59,260 nucleotides of DNA from Candidatus Woesearchaeota archaeon (GTDB lineage: Archaea > Nanobdellota > Nanobdellia > Woesearchaeales > WJKR01), in NCBI GenBank assembly GCA_016927245.1, contig JAFGNA010000008.1, forward strand, positions 1-59,260, in the 5' to 3' direction. Positions 38,043-44,553 of this stretch are shown here, piece after piece. The position numbers and the translations under genes are program-made. The stretch's first letter is position 1. Each line of letters begins with the position of its first letter. The notes under the pieces are model-generated. The model did not search any database and had not been told where the DNA came from. It worked only from the letters and a program-made list of their open reading frames with translations.

Positions 38043-38435
38043 ATGCTCGCAGCAGCAAGAGAACAGGAAGAGCATGAATGGATAGCGACGACGGCGTACT
38101 ACGCCCGCTACTTCTCGGCGTACGCAGTGCTCCAGAGATGCGGCATCACATCGAAGATCCACGACTGCACCATCGCCGTCATCAGCCTCATGGCAGCAGC
38201 AGGCATCGTCGAGGAACGACACCACCAAGAGCTCGAGGAAGCGAAACACGCGCGCATCGACACCCAATACTACCTGCCACGACCAAAAGACGAAGAGAGG
38301 ATGGTACGAGAAGCGACAAAAGCCCACGCGTTCGTCCTCGACATGGAAGAAGCCGCGAGCAAGCTACGCGAAGCAAGTATACGCCGCATCAGGGAACGAG
38401 CGGGCTTGACCGAAGGGAAACCCGCATCAAGATGA
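38043..38435 (+). CDS. HEPN-domain-like protein, possibly decayed
   Basis: YLRKARSALRMLAAA...WIATTAYYARYFSAYAVLQRCGI; C-terminal AGLTEGKPASR is encoded by a hairpin repeat; true start unclear because frame stays open upstream without ATG. Confidence 0.5.
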   Translation: MLAAAREQEEHEWIATTAYYARYFSAYAVLQRCGITSKIHDCTIAVISLMAAAGIVEERHHQELEEAKHARIDTQYYLPRPKDEERMVREATKAHAFVLDMEEAASKLREASIRRIRERAGLTEGKPASR

Positions 38436-38464
38436 TAAGCGTGAAGCCCTTCTACGGCTGCCGG
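38400..38464. repeat. Copy 1 of 65-nt repeat (26-nt hairpin + spacer + tRNA-Gly 3'-end fragment)
   Basis: GCGGGCTTGACCGAAGGGAAACCCGC then ATCAAGATGATAAGCGTGAAGCCCTTCTACGGCTGCCGG; 63/65 identical to 39259-39323. Confidence 0.85.
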
Positions 38465-38473
38465 CGAAGTCAC
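38453..38473. repeat. Left direct repeat flanking the TA-like cassette
   Basis: TACGGCTGCCGGCGAAGTCAC; 20/21 match to 39197-39217. Confidence 0.85.
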
Positions 38474-38805
38474 AACGGCACTTCCAACGGCACGCGCACC
38501 TTCATGGGAAGCTCCTTCTCCATGGTTTTCGTCTTCAGCGAAAACCCTAGCATCAGCGCGTGCGGCCGCATCTGAACCTGGAAATCGGCATCGATGAGGC
38601 TGGTGAGCACCGACTTAGGAATCCTGAAGTCCTTGAAGAAAGAAGAAGCCTCAAGGATCTCCACTCCCCGGACACGGCCCTTGGTAGAGACATCCAAGAT
38701 GACGTCACCGGCATCGATATTGCCCTTGAAACGCTCCTCGCGAGAAAAACCCTTATGCACCACCAAGATGTCCTGCTCCCGATCGTACGACAACGTCTTC
38801 ACCAC
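38470..38805 (-). CDS. DUF2283-like protein, putative antitoxin
   Basis: YDREQDILVVHKG...GDVILDVSTKGRVRGVEILEAS. Confidence 0.6.
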   Translation of the reverse strand: MVKTLSYDREQDILVVHKGFSREERFKGNIDAGDVILDVSTKGRVRGVEILEASSFFKDFRIPKSVLTSLIDADFQVQMRPHALMLGFSLKTKTMEKELPMKVRVPLEVPL

Positions 38806-38806
38806 C

Positions 38807-39136
38807 TCATCTCCCCCTCCGCACCATGCTCTGCCATTTCCGATGACGCAAGATGTACGTCAGGACAAAAATGTTCCTCTGGCCACCCTTATCGAAGATG
38901 ACGGGCAACCGCAACGTCCTCGTCGCGCTCATCTTGAAGTGCAGCACCTGCTTGTCATCTCCCTCAGGATACGCATAGACAAGTCGTTCAGGATTTAAAA
39001 GTGTATCGATGACTTCCTGCTCATCACCATCACGAAGAGCGAGCTGCTGAGAAAAATGAGGCTCATTAAAGCACACGTCAGACGCACAATACTCCTGTAG
39101 CTTTCGCCTCACGTGCTCAGTGAACGAGTCACCCAT
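38807..39136 (-). CDS. Putative DUF4258/RelE-like toxin partner
   Basis: 109 aa from ATG 39136; HFSQQLALRDGDEQEVIDTLLNPERLVY...LRLPVIFDKGGQRNIFVLTYILRHRKW; 1 bp from the DUF2283-like ORF. Confidence 0.5.
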   Translation of the reverse strand: MGDSFTEHVRRKLQEYCASDVCFNEPHFSQQLALRDGDEQEVIDTLLNPERLVYAYPEGDDKQVLHFKMSATRTLRLPVIFDKGGQRNIFVLTYILRHRKWQSMVRRGR

Positions 39137-39196
39137 ACCTGAAAGGAAAAAAAAGAATGATATAACCATTGTCCCAACATGACCAGTGGGAAAAAA

Positions 39197-39217
39197 TACG
39201 GCTGCCGGCGGAGTCAC
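39197..39217. repeat. Right direct repeat flanking the TA-like cassette
   Basis: TACGGCTGCCGGCGGAGTCAC. Confidence 0.85.
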
Positions 39218-39258
39218 TGGCGTTTCTGGCCAGCAGCCCAAACAGTCACCGATAACAA

Positions 39259-39323
39259 GCGGGCTTGACCGAAGGGAAACCCGCATCAAGATGATAAGCG
39301 TGAAGCTCTTATACGGCTGCCGG
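39259..39323. repeat. Copy 2 of 65-nt repeat, running into the tRNA-Gly 3' end
   Basis: GCGGGCTTGACCGAAGGGAAACCCGC + ATCAAGATGATAAGCGTGAAGCTCTTATACGGCTGCCGG. Confidence 0.85.
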
Positions 39324-39450
39324 GATTCGAACCCGGGTGACGACCTCTCTCCATCGGCTTCCCGCGGGCTTGACCGAAGGGAAACCCGCTTCGGTGTCAA
39401 CGGACGAAACCGTTGGGAGGGTCGTATCATAGCCACTAGATCACAGCCGT
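39312..39450 (-). tRNA. tRNA-Gly(CCC) with about 67-nt intron at 37/38 (intron 39347-39413)
   Basis: ACGGCUG/CAGCCGU acceptor, CCGGG-UUCGAAU-CCCGG T-arm, CGACC/GGUCG anticodon stem, loop CU-CCC-AA; BHB central helix CUCC/GGAG. Confidence 0.8.
39364..39389. repeat. Copy 3 of 26-nt hairpin element, inside the tRNA-Gly intron
   Basis: GCGGGCTTGACCGAAGGGAAACCCGC, identical to positions 38400-38425 and 39259-39284. Confidence 0.9.
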
Positions 39451-39532
39451 GCCCCCCGAAGAAAGCAGCAGCTCTTTAAAAAAAATTCGTTTATCGAAGG
39501 CCATAAATACGAGCGAAGCAAACGAGCACGGC

Positions 39533-40231
39533 ATGGACCACAAATACCAAGCCATCATCGACAAAGCCATCTCAGAACTCAAACGAGAGCCGTACGTCGA
39601 AGCCATCATCCTCTTCGGCAGCCTCGCAGAACGACCAGGAGGCGACCACAACGACGTCGACCTCCACGTCATCATCAACGAGCCATGGCGGCGAAGAAGC
39701 AGCAAGGTCACCGACGGCGTCCTCGTCGAGCGCTTCTACAACCCCGCGGACAAGCTCCTCGAGTACGCGAAGAAGTACAAGGAGAGCACGTACACGGAAC
39801 GCCTCATCAACGGCAAGGTCCTCTACGACCGCAACGGCACGATGCCCAAACTCAAGGAACAACTCAAGGAACAGCTACGGAAGACCATCACCTATGACGA
39901 GCGAGAGGACGCCGGCATCAAGTACGCCTGCCACGACCAGGAACAGGACATCGAGAAGGAACGAGACCGCGAGCAACGACGCTACCTCCTCGACCGCTAC
40001 CTCGCCTACCTCCTCGAGCAGTGGTACCAGACGCGCTCACGCGTACGGCCCAAGCCCAACCACATCGTCAAGCAGGCCAGGAAGGACTACCCGGAACTGG
40101 CAAAGAAGATAAGCGATTTCTACGGCGGCACGAACGAGGAGAAGCTTACTATCCTCCAGGCCATCAGGCACGAGCTCATCGGCGAAGCGGACCCGGAATG
40201 GACGTCGGAGAGGCAAGTTCTCGAAGAATAG
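39533..40231 (+). CDS. Nucleotidyltransferase-fold protein (N-terminal NTase, C-terminal HEPN-like helical region)
   Basis: EAIILFGSLAERPGGDHNDVDLHVII matches GSxxRG...DxD motif; helical C-terminal half. Confidence 0.7.
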   Translation: MDHKYQAIIDKAISELKREPYVEAIILFGSLAERPGGDHNDVDLHVIINEPWRRRSSKVTDGVLVERFYNPADKLLEYAKKYKESTYTERLINGKVLYDRNGTMPKLKEQLKEQLRKTITYDEREDAGIKYACHDQEQDIEKERDREQRRYLLDRYLAYLLEQWYQTRSRVRPKPNHIVKQARKDYPELAKKISDFYGGTNEEKLTILQAIRHELIGEADPEWTSERQVLEE

Positions 40232-40239
40232 GAAAAATC

Positions 40240-40363
40240 TGCGGACGGCAGGATTCGAACCTGCGAAAGCACTAAGCTACGAGCCCCTGAAGCCCGCCCG
40301 TCTCGTCTGAACACGCAGAAGCAAAGCTCCGCGATACTCATTTGACCGCTCCGGCACGTCCGC
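40240..40363 (-). tRNA. tRNA-Leu(CAG) with about 39-nt intron in the D-arm (about 40303-40341)
   Basis: GCGGACG/CGUCCGC acceptor, GCAGG-UUCGAAU-CCUGC T-arm, contiguous anticodon arm CGGGC-UUCAGGG-GCUCG, long variable arm; excess length between D-loop and anticodon stem. Confidence 0.8.
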
Positions 40364-41288
40364 ACAGTTGTTGCAGCTTCCGCACCTTCTTGCGGGAGCT
40401 GAGCAGGCCAGAATCAGCCACTGTTTTTAAGTATTTTGTCCTTATACGCAATTCATAATGGATGCTGACCCGTTCTGCACCGCTGATGTGGACCCTTATA
40501 GGGTATATGGTGGATGGAATTCCTATACGCAACAGGAGTTCCTGGACACCAAGAAGGATGTTGGACGAGGCAGGTCTTTCTTCAAACAGGTCTTTGACGT
40601 GACACCAACCACAGATTCTGTAAGCGATATTCTTCATGGTATACGGTTTTCCGCGGGCGAAAAGTGCCTTGCGTAGCTGCTTGTCAGGAAAAATTCGTAC
40701 AGATTGATGTACACACACCGTCTTATGCACAGACGCTTCAGCATTGAAGAAGCCACGCAAGAATGCTTTTTGCATTGCAGGAGTCACAAGGAAAGACAGA
40801 GGAAGAACCGGATTCAGCACACTCTTCTTTCCCAAAGGATAGCCAAACTCATGCAAGTATCTCGCAAAGCTCCGCCGCAACTTAATACAGAAATAACCCT
40901 TGTCGATAACCCGCGGCTCAAAACCAAATAAACGACTTGTGATGAATGCGATGCGTTCAACAACATCCCTTTCGTCAGCAGAAAATACGAGAACAGCATC
41001 ATAGCAACCATGTCCAGCGTTCTTGTTCTTACTTAGAGAACCATCCCCATACATACATCCCAATAACTCAGCAAAAAGACATACTTCTTCACCAAAAAAT
41101 GAAGAAGCATCCCTATACTTCACCCCTCTTCCACGTAGTGGAACACCACCTCCCTTCAAGATGATCCGAATCGACTCCCGGCCACACACACCCCCAGTGA
41201 AATCAACCACTTCTCGAATAGACATGCCCATCTCATAGGCATCGATAATCATCGCGCGATCAACAGCGTCCATGAAGAGAAGCATCAA
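40338..41288 (-). CDS. LAGLIDADG homing-endonuclease-like protein overlapping tRNA-Leu
   Basis: Two LAGLIDADG-like motifs (FAELLGCMYGDGSLS, AFLRGFFNAEASV); C-terminal GRAGAVK* encoded by tRNA-Leu 5' sequence. Confidence 0.75.
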   Translation of the reverse strand: MMLLFMDAVDRAMIIDAYEMGMSIREVVDFTGGVCGRESIRIILKGGGVPLRGRGVKYRDASSFFGEEVCLFAELLGCMYGDGSLSKNKNAGHGCYDAVLVFSADERDVVERIAFITSRLFGFEPRVIDKGYFCIKLRRSFARYLHEFGYPLGKKSVLNPVLPLSFLVTPAMQKAFLRGFFNAEASVHKTVCVHQSVRIFPDKQLRKALFARGKPYTMKNIAYRICGWCHVKDLFEERPASSNILLGVQELLLRIGIPSTIYPIRVHISGAERVSIHYELRIRTKYLKTVADSGLLSSRKKVRKLQQLCGRAGAVK

Positions 41289-41339
41289 GCAACACTATAA
41301 AACCGCTACGCACACACATGACCAGTGGAGAGAAAAATA

Positions 41340-41435
41340 TGGGCCCGGCCGGACTCGAACCGGCGATCCTCTCCACGTGAAGGAGATATCATCTGTGGCG
41401 CCCTTCGCTGGACGTAGCCACTAGACCACGGGCCC
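41340..41435 (-). tRNA. tRNA-Val(CAC) with 23-nt intron in the D-loop (41393-41415)
   Basis: GGGCCCG/CGGGCCC acceptor, GCCGG-UUCGAGU-CCGGC T-arm, UCUCC-UUCACGU-GGAGA anticodon arm; removing ACGUCCAGCGAAGGGCGCCACAG gives a 73-nt tRNA. Confidence 0.88.
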
Positions 41436-41502
41436 TGGCAAGAGAGCGGAGAGGAACACCTTATTTAAAAGCGTTGCTGCTCCGGCCACCAAGATGAGCC
41501 CA

Positions 41503-41754
41503 TCACAGCCTGCCGAGCAGGCGATCGAGGCGATCGAGCTCGGCCACGACATCCCTGATGTTCACGACCTCCTTGCGCCGCAAGAGGTTGGCCACGGCGT
41601 GCCGGTAATTGTCAACCTCCTGGCCGAGCTCACGCAAGACGTTGTTGACATCATCATAATCATCGACCAACGACAAGGCGAGGTCGACATCACGCGCCTC
41701 TAGCGCTCCCTCGAACTTCTTCTTGAGCTTATGCAGCTTTCCCATCATCGACAA
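41503..41754 (-). CDS. Small coiled-coil protein
   Basis: 83 aa, helical, charged; overlaps the downstream end of the NUDIX ORF. Confidence 0.55.
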   Translation of the reverse strand: MSMMGKLHKLKKKFEGALEARDVDLALSLVDDYDDVNNVLRELGQEVDNYRHAVANLLRRKEVVNIRDVVAELDRLDRLLGRL

Positions 41755-42190
41755 CCTCCTTCAAATACGCGAACGCCCGCTCCCCAAAAACCTTCACCCG
41801 CCCGTCCACAACCTTCGAGGAACGCAAACCCTCCAGGGAGAACCACTGATAATCCACCAACTCCTCCTCCCGCAAAGAGAACCGCGACACGTCATCAGCG
41901 ACGGCGACGAAGTCCAGGACGAGCTCCTCGCCGTCAGGACCAGCGTGCGAAGACACGCGGAACGGCAACGGGAGCTCCTCTGACCGCTCGGTGTTCCCCA
42001 CGAGCGGCGGCGAGCCCATGACATCGGCGTACAACCCCACCTCCTCGTGCACCTCACGGCGCAGCGCGTCCAGGACGTGCTCACCAAGCCCGACATGACC
42101 ACCGACGGGCAGCCAGCGGTGCAGGCGCCGGTGCTGCACCAACAACAACCGCCCCTCATGAAAGACCCACGCGGCCACGACGACGACCAT
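41729..42190 (-). CDS. NUDIX hydrolase
   Basis: NUDIX box GGHVGLGEHVLDALRREVHEEVGL. Confidence 0.88.
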   Translation of the reverse strand: MVVVVAAWVFHEGRLLLVQHRRLHRWLPVGGHVGLGEHVLDALRREVHEEVGLYADVMGSPPLVGNTERSEELPLPFRVSSHAGPDGEELVLDFVAVADDVSRFSLREEELVDYQWFSLEGLRSSKVVDGRVKVFGERAFAYLKEVVDDGKAA

Positions 42191-42289
42191 GCACCCACGA
42201 CAACGACACGATTATAAAAACCTTTCCGGAACACAACCATTAAATATCACTTAAATATCACCTGACAAGGAGAAGAGGTGTTATCAACC

Positions 42290-42700
42290 ATGGCAATGGA
42301 CTACGGAAACCTCGGCATAGGAGCGCTATTCGGCGGCCTGGTCGTGCTAGGCATCTTCGTCATGATAGGCCTGTACGTGTACATGGCGCTCGTCTACATG
42401 ACCCTGGCGAAGAAGCTCGGACAGAAAGACATCGCCTGGCTCGCCTGGATCCCCATCGCGAACCTGGCACTGATTCCCATCCTGGCAGAGAAGCACTGGA
42501 CGTGGGCGTTCATGTTCCTCCTCCCCATAGCGAACCTCGTGTTCTACTTCATCTGGACGTGGAAGATCTACGAGCGACGAAAATACCCAGGAGCGCTCTG
42601 CCTCATACCCCTCGCAGGGTTCATCCCCTACCTGGGATGGCTCGCCGGCATCGCCAACCTCGTCGTGCTCGGACTCGTGGCGTGGAGCGACAAGAAATAA
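42290..42700 (+). CDS. Four-TM membrane protein (DUF5684-like)
   Basis: MALVYMTLAKKLGQKDIAWLAWIPIANLALIPILAEKHW... Confidence 0.65.
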   Translation: MAMDYGNLGIGALFGGLVVLGIFVMIGLYVYMALVYMTLAKKLGQKDIAWLAWIPIANLALIPILAEKHWTWAFMFLLPIANLVFYFIWTWKIYERRKYPGALCLIPLAGFIPYLGWLAGIANLVVLGLVAWSDKK

Positions 42701-42772
42701 ACAAATCCTTTTTTTCTTTCTATTAAATCACTAAAGAAACCTTTAAAAGGCATTTCTCATTCTCGCCCAGCC

Positions 42773-43966
42773 ATGCTCATCGGCGTCGTCGGCAAGGCCA
42801 ACACGGGCAAATCCACGTTCTTCAAGGCAGCCACCCTGATGGACGTCGAGATAGCCAACTACCCCTTCGCCACGATCAAGCCCAACCACGGCGTCGGCTT
42901 CTTACGGGTGCCCTGCGTGGACAAGGACTTCAACACCCAATGCAACCCCCGCACCGGTTATTGCAAAGAACACGAACGGTTCATCCCCGTCGACGTGATA
43001 GACGTCGCAGGCCTCGTGCCAGGAGCGCACGAGGGCAAGGGCATGGGCCTCGAATTCCTCAACGACCTCAACCAAGCGGACTGCCTAGTGCACGTCATCG
43101 ACTGCTCAGGAAGCACGAACGAGGGCGGCGAGCCGGTCGAGCCAGGAACGCACGACCCAGCAAAAGACATCAAATTCTTAGAAGAAGAGCTCGACCACTG
43201 GTACCTCGGCATCCTCAAGAAGCCATGGGAGAAGTTCTCCCGGGCGACGGCGCAGACCAACGAGGACGTCGCGAAATCATTGCACAAGCAATTCTCAGGC
43301 CTAGGAAGCACGGAAGACATGATCAAAGACCTCCTCGAACGGACAGGCCTAGAGGACAAGAAGCTCAACACGTGGAACGAGGAAGAGCTGTTCCGCTTCG
43401 GCAAGGCCCTCAGGAAGGCCACCAAGCCGATGATCATAGCGGCGAACAAACTAGACCTCCCACAAGCGCAGGAAAACCTCGAACGATTGCGAGAAGAATT
43501 CCCAGAACACGTCATCGTCGGGTGCAGCGCGGTCTCCGAATTAGCGTTGAAAGAGGCGGACAAGCACCAAGCCATCCACTACCTGCCGGGAGACGACCAC
43601 TTCACCGTGAAAGGCGAGCTGAACGAGCAACAGAAGAAAGGACTCGAATACATAAAAACCAACGTCTTAGCAAAACATGGTTCTACCGGCGTGCAAGCAG
43701 TCATCAACAAAGCAGTCCTCGAAGTGCTCGACCACATCGCCGTCTGGCCGGGAGGCGTGCACAAGCTCGCGGACAAGGACGGCAACGTCCTGCCAGACGT
43801 GTTCCTGCTACCAGCAAAAAGCACGGCGCTCGACTTCGCGTACAAGGTGCACACCGACTTCGGCAAGCACTTCATACGAGCGATACACGTACCGACCAAA
43901 AGAACAGTAGGAAAGGACTTCGAACTGCACCACCGGGACGTCATAGAGATCATCGCGGACAAATAA
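42773..43966 (+). CDS. YchF/OLA1-like Obg-family GTPase with TGS domain
   Basis: GVVGKANTGKSTFFKAATLMDVEIANYPFATIKPNHG, IDVAGLVPGAHEGKGMGLEFLND, TGS-like C-terminus. Confidence 0.92.
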   Translation: MLIGVVGKANTGKSTFFKAATLMDVEIANYPFATIKPNHGVGFLRVPCVDKDFNTQCNPRTGYCKEHERFIPVDVIDVAGLVPGAHEGKGMGLEFLNDLNQADCLVHVIDCSGSTNEGGEPVEPGTHDPAKDIKFLEEELDHWYLGILKKPWEKFSRATAQTNEDVAKSLHKQFSGLGSTEDMIKDLLERTGLEDKKLNTWNEEELFRFGKALRKATKPMIIAANKLDLPQAQENLERLREEFPEHVIVGCSAVSELALKEADKHQAIHYLPGDDHFTVKGELNEQQKKGLEYIKTNVLAKHGSTGVQAVINKAVLEVLDHIAVWPGGVHKLADKDGNVLPDVFLLPAKSTALDFAYKVHTDFGKHFIRAIHVPTKRTVGKDFELHHRDVIEIIADK

Positions 43967-44008
43967 GAAAGAAAAAGAAAAAAAAGAGAGGCGAGGGAGG
44001 AAGGAAAG

Positions 44009-44500
44009 ATGCCCGAAGGATACAACATCAGCATCAAGAACGATAAGGAAACAAGCCTCGACAAGGAAACCGACCACGCCTGGCAGCTCATCGGAGAACG
44101 CCACGTCAACCACTTCGGCAGGGTGTTCCCAGGCCACGACCAAGCATACCACGACCACCGAGAAGGCACCATCACCCACGAAGACCCAGAGAGAGGAGGG
44201 ACGGCCATCGTGCGCCTCAACGAGGAAGAAGCCATCGCGTACTGGCGGCCGAAGCACGACGAGCACTGGTACGACCTCGGACAGCTCCAGACCTACAGCC
44301 TCCACGTCCTCCTCAACATGGGCATGCTCGAGCAACTCCTCGCGGAAGGGCCTGACCCACGGACGGTAGGGCCGCTCCAAGAGAAGCTACGCCGGCTGGA
44401 AAGCATCTATGAGCAGGTCGAGCAGACCAGGAACCACCCGGAACGGTACGACCGCATAAGCCTCCCCGACGACGCACCGGACATCAGGTACACAGGCTAA
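44009..44500 (+). CDS. Hypothetical protein
   Basis: 163-aa ORF in line with the GTPase gene. Confidence 0.6.
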   Translation: MPEGYNISIKNDKETSLDKETDHAWQLIGERHVNHFGRVFPGHDQAYHDHREGTITHEDPERGGTAIVRLNEEEAIAYWRPKHDEHWYDLGQLQTYSLHVLLNMGMLEQLLAEGPDPRTVGPLQEKLRRLESIYEQVEQTRNHPERYDRISLPDDAPDIRYTG

Positions 44501-44553
44501 GGAAGAGCGACACCTGCAAGGAAGACAGAACGACCGAGAGGGCAAGCCATTCC

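Noticed and set aside
38400-39389. CRISPR array
   Set aside because: The three 26-nt repeats have unequal spacing (about 833 and 79 nt) and lie in tRNA/ORF contexts; no cas genes in the window.
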